Positions 23,688 through 32,621 of a stretch of 64,000 nt of DNA are shown here, piece after piece. Both the position numbers and the translations under genes were made by a program. The number at the start of each line of letters is the position of its first letter. The stretch's first letter is position 1. This DNA comes from Nocardia takedensis NBRC 100417. GTDB taxonomy: Bacteria > Actinomycetota > Actinomycetes > Mycobacteriales > Mycobacteriaceae. Location: NCBI RefSeq assembly GCF_000308695.1, contig NZ_BAGG01000112.1:1-64000 (forward strand), in the 5' to 3' direction. Below the pieces are notes generated by a model that did no database searches, was not told the origin of the DNA, and saw only the letters and a list, made by a program, of their open reading frames with translations.

Positions 23688-25738
23688 TGAACGTGCCGAA
23701 CCCCGCCCCCGTGAACCGGGATCACCCGGTCTCCTTCGACACCGTGTTGGTCGCCAATCGCGGCGAGATCGCGGTGCGCGTCATGCGGACCCTGCGTGAG
23801 ATGGGCATCCGCAGCGTCGCCGTCTACAGCGACGCCGACGCCCAGGCCGAGCACGTGCGCGTCGCCGACGTGGCGGTGCGACTGGGGCCCGCGCCCGCCC
23901 GGGAGAGTTATCTCGACATCGATCTGGTGGTGGCCGCCGCGGTGCGCACGGGCGCGCAGGCCGTGCATCCCGGCTACGGATTCCTGTCCGAGAACGCCGC
24001 GTTCGCCGCCGCGCTGGCTCGGGCGGGCGTGGTGTTCCTCGGTCCGCCCGCACGCGCGATCGAGGTGATGGGCGACAAGATCACGGCCAAGAACACCGTC
24101 GCGGCCTTCGACGTGCCGGTGGTGCCGGGGATCGCCGAACCGGGCCTCACCGACGACGCGCTGATCGCCGCCGCGGACCGGATCGGCTACCCGGTGCTGG
24201 TCAAACCGTCGGCGGGCGGCGGCGGCAAAGGGATGCGGCGGGTGGACGATCCGGCGGCGCTGCCCGGCGCGTTGACCAGCGCGCGGCGTGAGGCGGCGGC
24301 GGCCTTCGGCGACGACACGCTGTTCCTGGAACGCTTCGTCACCCGGCCGCGCCACATCGAGGTGCAGGTGCTGGCCGACCAGTTCGGCACCGTGATCCAC
24401 CTGGGCGAACGTGAGTGCAGCCTGCAACGCAGGCATCAGAAGGTGATCGAGGAGGCGCCGTCGCCGCTGCTGGACGCGGCCACCAGGGCGCGCATCGGCG
24501 CGGCGGCCTGTGACACCGCGCGCAGCGTGGACTACGTCGGCGCGGGGACGGTCGAGTTCATCGTCTCCGCCGACCGGCCCGAGGAGTTCTTCTTCATGGA
24601 GATGAACACCCGTTTGCAGGTGGAGCATCCGGTCACCGAGATGGTCACCGGGATCGACCTGGTCGAATGTCAGGTGCGGGTGGCGGCCGGGCAGAAGATC
24701 GGCGCGGAGCAGGACGACATCCGGTTGGTCGGCCACGCCGTGGAGGCCCGCGTCTACGCCGAGGACCCCGGTCGGGGTTTCCTGCCCACGGGCGGCACGG
24801 TGCTGGATCTGGTGGAACCGGACGGCCGTGGCGTGCGGGTGGATTCGGGGTTGCGGGTCGGCACGGTGGTCGGCAGCGACTACGACCCGATGCTGTCGAA
24901 GATCATCGCGCACGCGCCGGACCGCGCGGGGGCGCTGGCCCGCCTGGACCGGGCGCTGGCCGACACGACGCTGCTGGGCGTGACCTCCAACGTCGAGTTC
25001 CTGCGTTTCCTGCTCGCCGATCCCGACGTGGCGGCGGGTCGCTTGGACACCGGCCTGCTGGACCGTCGGGTCACCGATTTCGCGCCCGCTCCGGTCGAGG
25101 ACGAGTTGTTCGTGGTCGCCGCCGCTTTCCACTGGATACGGCGCTGGCCGGACGGTCCGGCGGACCCGTGGGCGATACCGTCCGGGTGGCGGTTGGGCGC
25201 GCCCGCGCCGACGACGCTGCGCCTGGCGGGCGGGGACCGCGACGCGCACGTGCGACTGATCGGCAACCCGAACGCGGGCACCGCGCGGGTGGACGACGGC
25301 CCCGAACTGCCGGTGACGGTCTCCTACGCGGCGGAGGCCGGCGTGCTGACGGTGGCGCTGGACGGGGTGCGCCGCGACTACCGGGTGGCCGAGGCGGAGG
25401 ACCGACTGTGGGTGGGCGGGCCGCACGGTGTCGCGGTGCTGCGCACGGTCGCGGAGGCGAGCGTGCGCGGCGGCGCCGAACACGCGGGCGACGCCGAGAT
25501 CCGCAGCCCCATGCCCGGTTCGGTGATCGCGATCCCCGCCGAGGCGGGCGCCGCGGTCGCCGTGGGCGCGCCCGTGGTCGTCGTGGAGGCGATGAAGATG
25601 GAGCACACGCTGACCGCGCCGGTGGCGGGCACGGTGGAACTGCTCGTCGAGGTGGGCGCGCAGGTGCGCCTCGACCAACCGCTGGCCCGCGTGGTGGCCG
25701 CGTCGAACGATCCGCAAGGAGAGGGACTTCCCGCATGA
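23687..25738 (+). CDS. accA1: Acyl-CoA carboxylase biotin carboxylase/biotin-carrier subunit
   Basis: The gene encodes 683 aa. ATG 23687 overlaps the accD1 stop by one base (TGATG). Residues about 15-460 form the biotin carboxylase: VLVANRGEIAVRVMRT, GYGFLSENAAF, SAGGGGKGMR (ATP-grasp loop) and FFMEMNTRLQVEHPVTE. The C-terminal 75 residues are the carrier domain with the biotinylation motif VEAMKMEHT. It carboxylates biotin with ATP and bicarbonate and pairs with AccD1. Confidence 0.95.
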   Translation: MNVPNPAPVNRDHPVSFDTVLVANRGEIAVRVMRTLREMGIRSVAVYSDADAQAEHVRVADVAVRLGPAPARESYLDIDLVVAAAVRTGAQAVHPGYGFLSENAAFAAALARAGVVFLGPPARAIEVMGDKITAKNTVAAFDVPVVPGIAEPGLTDDALIAAADRIGYPVLVKPSAGGGGKGMRRVDDPAALPGALTSARREAAAAFGDDTLFLERFVTRPRHIEVQVLADQFGTVIHLGERECSLQRRHQKVIEEAPSPLLDAATRARIGAAACDTARSVDYVGAGTVEFIVSADRPEEFFFMEMNTRLQVEHPVTEMVTGIDLVECQVRVAAGQKIGAEQDDIRLVGHAVEARVYAEDPGRGFLPTGGTVLDLVEPDGRGVRVDSGLRVGTVVGSDYDPMLSKIIAHAPDRAGALARLDRALADTTLLGVTSNVEFLRFLLADPDVAAGRLDTGLLDRRVTDFAPAPVEDELFVVAAAFHWIRRWPDGPADPWAIPSGWRLGAPAPTTLRLAGGDRDAHVRLIGNPNAGTARVDDGPELPVTVSYAAEAGVLTVALDGVRRDYRVAEAEDRLWVGGPHGVAVLRTVAEASVRGGAEHAGDAEIRSPMPGSVIAIPAEAGAAVAVGAPVVVVEAMKMEHTLTAPVAGTVELLVEVGAQVRLDQPLARVVAASNDPQGEGLPA

Positions 25739-26895
25739 CCGACTACCTGTCCACCGGCACGCTGCCCGAGGACTACCGCGATCTCGCGTTGACGGTGCGC
25801 GAGTTCGCGCGCACGGTGGTCGCCCCGGTGTCCGCCGAACACGACGCCAACCACACCTTCCCGTACGAGGTGGTGCAGGGGATGGCCGAGATGGGCCTGT
25901 TCGGCCTGCCGTTCCCCGAGGAGTACGGCGGGATGGGCGGCGACTACTTCGCCCTGTGCCTGGCGCTCGAGGAATTGGGCAAGGTGGATCAGAGTGTGGC
26001 GATCACCCTGGAGGCGGGAGTGTCGCTGGGGGCCATGCCGATCCACCGTTTCGGCACCGACAAGCAGCGCGAGCAGTGGCTGCCGTCGCTGACCAGCGGA
26101 CGCGCGCTGGCCGGGTTCGGGCTGACCGAACCCGACGCGGGCAGCGACGCGGGCGGCACCAGGACCACGGCGGTGCTCGACGGCGGCGACTGGCTGATCA
26201 ACGGCCGCAAGCAGTTCATCACCAATTCCGGCACCGACATCACCGCGCTGGTCACGGTGACGGCAGTGACCGGGCAGACCGGCGGCAAGAAGGAGATCTC
26301 CACGATCCTGGTGCCCAGCGGCACCCCGGGATTCGCCGTGGAGCCCGCCTACAACAAGGTGGGGTGGAACGCCTCGGACACCCATCCGCTCTCGTTCACC
26401 GACGTCCGGGTGCCGGAGGCGAATCTGCTCGGCGAACGCGGCCGCGGGTACGCGAATTTCCTGCGCATCCTGGACGAGGGGCGCATCGCCATCGCGGCGC
26501 TCTCGGTCGGCGCGGCCCAGGGCTGCGTGGACGAGAGCGTGCGCTACGCCAAAGAGCGTCTGGCCTTCGGGCAGCCGATCGGCCGCAATCAGGCCATCGC
26601 CTTCAAGATCGCCAGGATGGAGACGCGCGCGCACGTGGCGCGCACCGCCTACTACGACGCGGCGGCGCTGATGCTGGCGGGCAAGCCGTTCAAGAAGCAG
26701 GCTTCGATCGCCAAACTCGTCGCCAGCGAGGCGGCGATGGACAACGCCCGCGACGCCACCCAGATCTTCGGCGGCAACGGGTTCATGAACGAGTACGCGG
26801 TGGCCAGGCACTACCGCGACAGCAAGATCCTGGAGATCGGCGAGGGCACCACCGAGGTCCAGTTGATGCTGATCGGACGGGAGTTGGGACTGTGA
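25735..26895 (+). CDS. fadE19: Acyl-CoA dehydrogenase (isovaleryl-CoA dehydrogenase-like)
   Basis: The gene encodes 386 aa. The start overlaps the accA1 stop (ATGA) and follows AAGGAGAGGGA. Flavin acyl-CoA dehydrogenase signatures are GFGLTEPDAGSDAGGT, LINGRKQFITNSG, YAKERLAFGQPI and QIFGGNGFMNEYAVARHYRDSK, with ILEIGEGTTEVQ near the C-terminus. It introduces the alpha-beta double bond, plausibly isovaleryl-CoA to 3-methylcrotonyl-CoA, supplying the preceding carboxylase. Confidence 0.94.
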   Translation: MTDYLSTGTLPEDYRDLALTVREFARTVVAPVSAEHDANHTFPYEVVQGMAEMGLFGLPFPEEYGGMGGDYFALCLALEELGKVDQSVAITLEAGVSLGAMPIHRFGTDKQREQWLPSLTSGRALAGFGLTEPDAGSDAGGTRTTAVLDGGDWLINGRKQFITNSGTDITALVTVTAVTGQTGGKKEISTILVPSGTPGFAVEPAYNKVGWNASDTHPLSFTDVRVPEANLLGERGRGYANFLRILDEGRIAIAALSVGAAQGCVDESVRYAKERLAFGQPIGRNQAIAFKIARMETRAHVARTAYYDAAALMLAGKPFKKQASIAKLVASEAAMDNARDATQIFGGNGFMNEYAVARHYRDSKILEIGEGTTEVQLMLIGRELGL

Positions 26896-27368
26896 AACGC
26901 ATCGAGCAACGCGGACTCTGGTACGAGGAGTTCGAGACCGAGGTCGTCTACGACCACCGGCCCGGCCGCACCGTCACCGAGGCCGACAACGTGCTGTTCA
27001 CCACGACGACGATGAATCCGCAGGCCCTGCACCTGGACGCGGCCTTCGCCGACACGCAACCGCCGTATCGGCAGCGGTTGGTGAACTCGATGTTCACCTT
27101 GTCGACGTTGATCGGGCTGTCGGTCGGGCAGCTCACCCAGGGCACGTTGGTGGCCAATCTGGGCTTCGGCGAGATCACCTTCCCGCACCCGCTGTTCCAC
27201 GGCGACACCCTCTACTGCGAGACGGTCGTGACGGAGAAACGGGAGTCGCGGTCGCGGCCGGGCGAGGGCCTGGTCACCTTGGCCCACACCGGCCGCAACC
27301 AGGACGGCGTGATCGTGGTGACCGCGACCCGCACGGTGCTGGTGCGTCGCGCGCCGGAGGCGTCGTGA
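26892..27368 (+). CDS. MaoC-like (R)-specific enoyl-CoA hydratase family protein
   Basis: The gene encodes 158 aa. GTG 26892 overlaps the fadE19 stop by 4 nt (GTGA). It has the hot-dog fold text LYEEF-GRTVTEADNVLFTTTTMNPQALHLDA, a MaoC dehydratase pattern, followed by VNSMFTLSTLIGLSVGQLT and HPLFHGDTLY. It corresponds to M. tuberculosis Rv2499c, the gene between fadE19 and citE. A hydration step on an unsaturated acyl-CoA is likely; the stereochemistry would suit the downstream lyase. Confidence 0.9.
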   Translation: MKRIEQRGLWYEEFETEVVYDHRPGRTVTEADNVLFTTTTMNPQALHLDAAFADTQPPYRQRLVNSMFTLSTLIGLSVGQLTQGTLVANLGFGEITFPHPLFHGDTLYCETVVTEKRESRSRPGEGLVTLAHTGRNQDGVIVVTATRTVLVRRAPEAS

Positions 27369-28171
27369 GCTGGGAGATGCCCGGGACCGGGTGGTTGTTC
27401 TGTCCGGCGGACCGCCCCGAGCGCTTCGCCAAGGCCGCCGCGGCCGCCGACGTGGTGATCCTCGACCTCGAGGACGGTGTCGCCGCCGCCGACAAACCGG
27501 CGGCCCGCGCGGCGCTGGTGGACACACCGTTGGACCCGGCCGCCACGGTGGTGCGGGTCAACGCGGCGGGCACGGCCGAGCACGCCGAGGATCTGGTGGC
27601 GCTGGCGCGCACCGACTACCGCCTGCTGATGCTGCCCAAGACCGAATCCGCCGCGCAGATCACCGATCTGGTGGCCTTCGAGGTCATCGCGTTGATCGAG
27701 TCGCCGCTGGGCGCGGTGACGGTCGCGGAGTCGGTGCGCGCGGACAACGCGATCGGTGTGATGTGGGGTGCTGAGGATCTGGTGGCCGGACTCGGCGGCA
27801 CCGGGAGCCGAGGCTCCGATGGCGGATACCGCGACGTGGCGCGGCACGTCCGCTCGAGCACACTGCTCGCGGCCAAGGCATACGGCCGGTTCGCGCTGGA
27901 CTCGGTGTTCCTCGACATCGCGGACCTGGACGGGTTGCGGGCCGAGACCGAGGACGCGGTGGCGGTCGGCTTCGACGCGAAGGTGGCCATCCATCCGTCG
28001 CAGGTGTCGGTGATCCGGGCGGCCTTCGCGCCCAGCGACGAGGAATCGGCGTGGGCGCGGCGGGTTCTGGACGCGGTGCCGCGGCACCGGGGCGTGTTCG
28101 CCTTCGAGGGCCGTATGGTCGACGCGCCGGTCATCCGGCACGCCGAACAGATTCTGCGCCGGGCGATCTGA
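27365..28171 (+). CDS. citE: CitE-like HpcH/HpaI aldolase-family acyl-CoA lyase
   Basis: The gene encodes 268 aa. GTG 27365 overlaps the upstream stop by 4 nt. The TIM-barrel signatures LFCPADRPERFAKAA, VVILDLEDGV, VIALIESPLG, GVMWGAEDLVAGLGG and KVAIHPSQV match the CitE-like family. The M. tuberculosis homologue Rv2498c is known as a beta-hydroxyacyl-CoA lyase acting on HMG-CoA-type substrates, not as a citrate lyase subunit. Acetoacetate would be its product, which fits the acetoacetyl-CoA synthetase next door. Confidence 0.9.
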   Translation: MSWEMPGTGWLFCPADRPERFAKAAAAADVVILDLEDGVAAADKPAARAALVDTPLDPAATVVRVNAAGTAEHAEDLVALARTDYRLLMLPKTESAAQITDLVAFEVIALIESPLGAVTVAESVRADNAIGVMWGAEDLVAGLGGTGSRGSDGGYRDVARHVRSSTLLAAKAYGRFALDSVFLDIADLDGLRAETEDAVAVGFDAKVAIHPSQVSVIRAAFAPSDEESAWARRVLDAVPRHRGVFAFEGRMVDAPVIRHAEQILRRAI

Positions 28172-28210
28172 GTGTCGGGGCCGGGGCAGCCGTCGAGTCA
28201 GGAGGTAGCG

Positions 28211-30154
28211 GTGGACGCGCAGTGGGTGCCGACGGAACGGGACGTCGCCGAGGCCACGATCACCGAGTTCGCGAAGTTCGTCACCGAGCGGACCGGCGTG
28301 GCGACTCCCGACTACGCCGCGCTGTGGCGGTGGTCGGTGGCCGATCCGGCCGAGTTCTGGCGAGCGGTGTGGGACTGGTTCGCGCTCGGCGAGATCGCGG
28401 GCGCGGTGCTGGCGGACGCGAAAATGCCCGGCGCGCGGTGGTTTCCCGGCACGCGGGTGAACTACGTCGACCAGATCGTGCGGCAGGCCCGCACCGACCG
28501 GCCCGCGATCGTCGCGGTGAGCGAGGACGCCGAGCCGCGCGAGGTGTCCTGGGTCGACCTGATCGAGGACACCGCCGCCCTGGCCCGCACGCTGCGCGGC
28601 CTCGGGGTGGGCCCCGGTGACCGGGTGGCGGGGTATCTGCCCAACATCCCGGAGGCCGTGGTCGCCTTTCTCGCGACCGCCGCGATCGGCGCGGTGTGGA
28701 GCGCGTGCGGACAGGACTATTCGGCCAAGGCGGCCCTGGACCGTCTCGGCCAACTCGAGCCGACGGTGCTGGTCACCGCCGACGGCTACCGCTTCGGCGG
28801 GCGCTTCCACGACAAACGCGAGGACATCGCGGCGCTGCGCGCGGGTCTGCCGGACCTGCGCGCGGTGATCGTCGTGCCGCGTTCGGAGGCGAGGGTGCCC
28901 GACGCGATCGAGTGGACGGCGGCGGTCGCGGCCGACGACGACGCGGGCGCGCCCATCGCGACCGAACCGGTGCCGTTCGACCATCCGCTGTGGATCGTGT
29001 TCTCCTCCGGCACCACCGGACTGCCCAAGGGCATCGTGCACGGGCACGGCGGCGTACTGCTCGAACACTTGAAAGCCGTGGCGTTGCAGTCCGACATCGG
29101 CGGCGAGGACGTCTTCTTCTGGTACACGAGTCCGAGCTGGATGATGTGGAACTTCCAGGTCGCGGGCCTGCTGACCGGGGCGACCATCGTCTGCTACGAC
29201 GGCAGTCCGACCCACCCGGGCGCGGACGGCCTGTGGCGGATCGCCGAACGCGTGCGCGCCACCGTGCTGGGCACCAGCCCGGGCTACGTGCTGGCCTGCG
29301 CCAAGGCCGGATCGGTCCCGCGCGTCGAGCACGATCTGTCGGCGCTGCGCACGGTGGGCATCACCGGGTCGGCGCTGCCGCCGTCCTCGGCGCTGTGGCT
29401 GAGCGCGAATGTCGGTGAGCGCGTGCAGGTCAACTCGATCAGCGGCGGCACCGACGTGGTCTCGGCCTTCCTCGGCGGCGTGCGCACGGTGCCGGTGTGG
29501 CCGGGCGAGTTGTCCGCGCCGTATCTGGGCGTGGCGCTGGATGCCTTCGATCCCGACGGCGCGCCGGTGCGCGGGGAGGTCGGGGAACTGGTGATCACCG
29601 CGCCGATGCCGTCGATGCCGGTGGCCTTCTGGCGCGATCCGGACGGAACCCGATATCACGACGCCTATTTCGACGTCTATCCCGGCGTGTGGCGGCACGG
29701 CGACTGGATCACCATCACCGAGCGCGGCAGCGTCGTGGTGCACGGACGCTCGGATTCGACGTTGAACCGGCACGGGATCAGGATGGGCAGCGCCGATATC
29801 TACCAGGCCGTCGAACGCCTGCCCGAGATCGCCGAGGCGCTGGTCATCGGGGCCGAACAGCCCGACGGCGGCTACTGGATGCCGCTGTTCGTGGTGCTCG
29901 CGCCGGGCGCGGAGCTGACCGAGGACCTGCGCGAACGCATCCGGGCCACGATCCGCGCGGAGGTGTCCCCGCGCCACGTGCCCGACGAGATCCTGCTCGC
30001 GCCCGGCATCCCGCACACCCGCACCGGCAAGAAGCTCGAGGTGCCGATCAAGAAGCTGTTCCAGGGCGGTGATCCCGCGCGGGTGGTCGAGCGGAGCGCG
30101 GTCGACGACCCGGCGTTGCTCGACTGGTACGCGGGGTTGCGACCCGCGCGGTGA
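28211..30154 (+). CDS. aacS: Acetoacetate-CoA ligase (acetoacetyl-CoA synthetase)
   Basis: The gene encodes 647 aa if started at GTG 28211, which has AGGAGGT 4-5 nt upstream. GTG 28172, directly after the citE stop, is in frame but lacks a good site. ANL-family motifs are present: WIVFSSGTTGLPKGIVHGHGG, FFWYTSPSWMMWNF, GGTDVVSAFLGG and HGRSDSTLNRHGIRMG, and the C-terminal catalytic Lys region HTRTGKKLEVPIKKLFQG. Length and the YTSPSWMMWN block fit AacS, which activates acetoacetate with ATP and CoA. It closes the pathway by recovering acetoacetate made by the CitE-like lyase. Confidence 0.92.
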   Translation: MDAQWVPTERDVAEATITEFAKFVTERTGVATPDYAALWRWSVADPAEFWRAVWDWFALGEIAGAVLADAKMPGARWFPGTRVNYVDQIVRQARTDRPAIVAVSEDAEPREVSWVDLIEDTAALARTLRGLGVGPGDRVAGYLPNIPEAVVAFLATAAIGAVWSACGQDYSAKAALDRLGQLEPTVLVTADGYRFGGRFHDKREDIAALRAGLPDLRAVIVVPRSEARVPDAIEWTAAVAADDDAGAPIATEPVPFDHPLWIVFSSGTTGLPKGIVHGHGGVLLEHLKAVALQSDIGGEDVFFWYTSPSWMMWNFQVAGLLTGATIVCYDGSPTHPGADGLWRIAERVRATVLGTSPGYVLACAKAGSVPRVEHDLSALRTVGITGSALPPSSALWLSANVGERVQVNSISGGTDVVSAFLGGVRTVPVWPGELSAPYLGVALDAFDPDGAPVRGEVGELVITAPMPSMPVAFWRDPDGTRYHDAYFDVYPGVWRHGDWITITERGSVVVHGRSDSTLNRHGIRMGSADIYQAVERLPEIAEALVIGAEQPDGGYWMPLFVVLAPGAELTEDLRERIRATIRAEVSPRHVPDEILLAPGIPHTRTGKKLEVPIKKLFQGGDPARVVERSAVDDPALLDWYAGLRPAR

Positions 30155-30155
30155 G

Positions 30156-30881
30156 TCAGCCGCGGATCTTGCGGATCATCGTGCGCCACAGCACCTTCTG
30201 CACACCGGTCACGTTGCCGTAGACGGTGCCGTTGCTGTTGACCAGCCGGAACTGGTCGGTCAGGGCGATGCGGCGCACGGCCGCGCTGGCCTTGTCGGGG
30301 TGACCGGAGTCGAAGGGCGGGCGCGGATCGTATTCGAGGTCGAGTTGGATGGCCTCGGCGCGTTCGCTGCCGAAACTCTCGCCGACCAGCCACAGCGCCA
30401 GGTCGATGCCCGCCGAGGCGCCCGCGGCGGTGGCGACGCGGCCGTGCTTGACGATGCGTTCGGAGCGACGCGGCTTGGCGCCGTAGGCGGCCAGCACATC
30501 CTGGGCGGCCCAGTGCGTGGTGGCGGGGGCGTTGTGCAGCAGGCCCGCGCCGGCCAGGATCAGCGCGCCGGTGCAGACCGAGGTGGTCCAGGTGCTGGTC
30601 TCGTGCGCCGCGCGCAGCCAGCGGACCAACGGTTTGTCGGCGGCGTGCGCGACCGCACCGGGCCCGCCGGGCACCACGACCAGGTCGGGATTCGGGGTCT
30701 CGTCGAAGGTGTGGGTGATCCCCAGGGCGAGTACGCCGCTGTCGGTGAGGACGGGGCCTAGTTCGTGGCCGACGAATCGCACTTTCACGCCGGGGGCGAA
30801 TCGCAGCACCTCGTAGGGGCCGATCGCGTCCAGCGCTGTCATCCCCGGATACAGGACAATCGCGACCTGCTCGATACCCAC
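30156..30881 (-). CDS. DJ-1/PfpI family protein, isonitrile hydratase-like
   Basis: The gene encodes 241 aa. GTG 30881 follows GAGGAG at 5 nt. The class-I glutamine-amidotransferase-like fold shows PGMTALDAIGPYEVL, DLVVVPGGPGA and the nucleophile elbow TSVCTGALILAGAGLL, followed by ATTHWAAQDVLAAYG. These last blocks are characteristic of isocyanide (isonitrile) hydratases, which hydrate isonitriles to N-formamides. The C-terminal 60 residues after RPPFDSGHP are an extension. It converges with aacS, leaving a single base between stops. Confidence 0.86.
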   Translation of the reverse strand: MGIEQVAIVLYPGMTALDAIGPYEVLRFAPGVKVRFVGHELGPVLTDSGVLALGITHTFDETPNPDLVVVPGGPGAVAHAADKPLVRWLRAAHETSTWTTSVCTGALILAGAGLLHNAPATTHWAAQDVLAAYGAKPRRSERIVKHGRVATAAGASAGIDLALWLVGESFGSERAEAIQLDLEYDPRPPFDSGHPDKASAAVRRIALTDQFRLVNSNGTVYGNVTGVQKVLWRTMIRKIRG

Positions 30882-30945
30882 GCCATCTCCTCATCGGGTT
30901 CCAGTCCGAGACGGTAGCATCCCCGGCCTCGCCGTCGCGCCCTTA

Positions 30946-30961
30946 TGTGAATGGCAATTCA
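30946..30961 (+). promoter_or_regulatory. Candidate operator TGTGA-N7-TTCA upstream of double-TetR gene 1
   Basis: TGTGAATGGCAATTCA contains the palindrome TGAAT-N4-ATTCA. The same TGTGA-N7-TT[CA][AT] layout recurs before the second double-TetR gene and before yrbEA. Confidence 0.45.
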
Positions 30962-31177
30962 GTTTGTGAGATGCGGACCACACTGGATATTCAGTGCTGT
31001 AAGTTGCTCACTGTTCGTCCATGAAACGGGCGTCGCATTCCCGGTGCCAACCAGTGACGCCCGCCCGCGTGGCCGGACACGAGGGCGCATCGACGCGTTC
31101 GCGGACCGCCTCCCGAACGCGTCGGTGCACCCGACGTTCTCACCTGGGCAAATCATTCGCGCCCCCGGCTCGATACC

Positions 31178-32464
31178 ATGAATCGCATGAGTGTCGACAA
31201 CCGCCGATCGGCGCGTCAGGCTGTCACCGGCGAGGCGGCACCGCGCGAGATCCGGCGCAGGCCCAAGAATCGACGCGCCCAGATCGCGGCGGCGTCCGCG
31301 GCGGCGTTCGGCTCGCACGGCTATCACAGCGTCAGTATGGAGGACATCGCCTCCGGCCTCGGCATCAGCTCGGCGGCGCTCTACCGCCACTACCCCAGCA
31401 AATACGCGTTGTTCCGCGAGGAACTGCTGCGCGTGGGCCGGGCGATGACCGAGTCGGTGCACCTGCCCGAGCAGTCGCGGGACTCCTCGCCCGAACAGCG
31501 GTTGCGCCAGGTCCTCGACGCGCTGATCGCGGTCACCATCGACAACAGGCCCAGCGTCACCCTGGTCCGCTGGGAGGGGCGCTACCTCGAGCAACCCGAC
31601 CGCGACATCCTCGACGAGCAGCAGATGACGGTCCTGGCGGCCATCGGCGCCGAACTCGCCGCGCTGCGTCCGGCGGACACCGCCGACGACCTCCGCCTGC
31701 TGCGCGCGGCCGTGCTCAGCGCCATCACCAGCATCGCCGACCACCACGCCACCCTGCCCGCGAAAGCGCTGGGCCGCCTGCTGGATTCGGCCTGTCTGGC
31801 GATCGCCGCCGCCCCGCTCCCGCCCGCCGACGCGACGGCGCAGGTCGCGGTGGCGGCGGAGATCCCGGATTCGTTCAAACACGAACTGCTGCTGCGGCGC
31901 GCGGTCGAGTTGTTCCACGATCGCGGCTACCCGAATGTCAGCGTGGAGGAGATCGCCGCCGCCGCAGGGCTTTCGGCGGCCTCCGCGGTCTACCGGTTCT
32001 ACCGGGGCAAGAGCGATCTGCTGGCCGCGGCCTTCCGCCGCGCCGCCGACCGGGTCTCGGGCGCGATCGGTCCCGCGGTGGCGAGCAGCGCCGATCCGGA
32101 GGCCGCGCTGACGACGCTGATCGACCACTACGTCGCGGGGTCGTTCGAGGAGCGCGCGCTGACATTCGTGTACTACACCGAGTTCTCCCACGTGCCCGCC
32201 GAGGAGCGCACCACGCTGCGCAGCATCCAGCGTTCCAGCGTCGAGGAGTGGGCGCGCTTGCTGCGCGAGGTGCGCCCGGAGTTGTCGCCCGCCGAGGCGC
32301 GTTTCCTGGTGCACGCGGCCTTCGCGCTGGTCGTCGACCTGGGGCGGTCCTTCGATTCGGCCCCGTTCGCCGGCCAGGCCCGGGTGCGCCTGCTCATGCA
32401 GATGGTGCTGTTCGGCCGTCCGTCGACGGGCCGGGCGGGGGCGGACACCGCTACCTCCGGGTGA
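31178..32464 (+). CDS. Mce3R-like transcriptional regulator with two TetR domains (copy 1)
   Basis: The gene encodes 428 aa, twice normal TetR length. The first HTH is at about residues 33-75 (SMEDIASGLGISSAALYRHYPSK) and the second at about 235-280 (SVEEIAAAAGLSAASAVYRFYRGK), each followed by its own helical ligand-binding-like region. Mce3R of M. tuberculosis is the known example of a single-chain double TetR and controls the mce3 operon. This gene sits beside an mce operon, so control of lipid import is the likely role. ATG 31178 is used; ATG 31187 is possible. The neighbour at 32622 is a full-length paralogue. Confidence 0.88.
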   Translation: MNRMSVDNRRSARQAVTGEAAPREIRRRPKNRRAQIAAASAAAFGSHGYHSVSMEDIASGLGISSAALYRHYPSKYALFREELLRVGRAMTESVHLPEQSRDSSPEQRLRQVLDALIAVTIDNRPSVTLVRWEGRYLEQPDRDILDEQQMTVLAAIGAELAALRPADTADDLRLLRAAVLSAITSIADHHATLPAKALGRLLDSACLAIAAAPLPPADATAQVAVAAEIPDSFKHELLLRRAVELFHDRGYPNVSVEEIAAAAGLSAASAVYRFYRGKSDLLAAAFRRAADRVSGAIGPAVASSADPEAALTTLIDHYVAGSFEERALTFVYYTEFSHVPAEERTTLRSIQRSSVEEWARLLREVRPELSPAEARFLVHAAFALVVDLGRSFDSAPFAGQARVRLLMQMVLFGRPSTGRAGADTATSG

Positions 32465-32544
32465 TCACAGCGGGGGTATGTTAGGCGATATTCTTATCCT
32501 CGATAAGTTGATCGCGCACGTAGAGTGCATTGTTACGCCGTATT

Positions 32545-32560
32545 TGTGATCTATCGTTCA
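32545..32560 (+). promoter_or_regulatory. Candidate operator TGTGA-N7-TTCA upstream of double-TetR gene 2
   Basis: TGTGATCTATCGTTCA lies in the AT-rich 157-bp gap before the gene at 32622. The palindromic character is weaker than at 30946. Confidence 0.35.
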
Positions 32561-32621
32561 ATACTATTTCCACGCAGGTCGGGACGCCTTCCGAGGGCTT
32601 TCCTCGAGTTACCATCGCTGA

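Noticed and set aside
27212..30016. 934-codon minus-strand open frame
   Set aside because: It is antisense to citE and the acetoacetate-CoA ligase, whose motifs are unambiguous.
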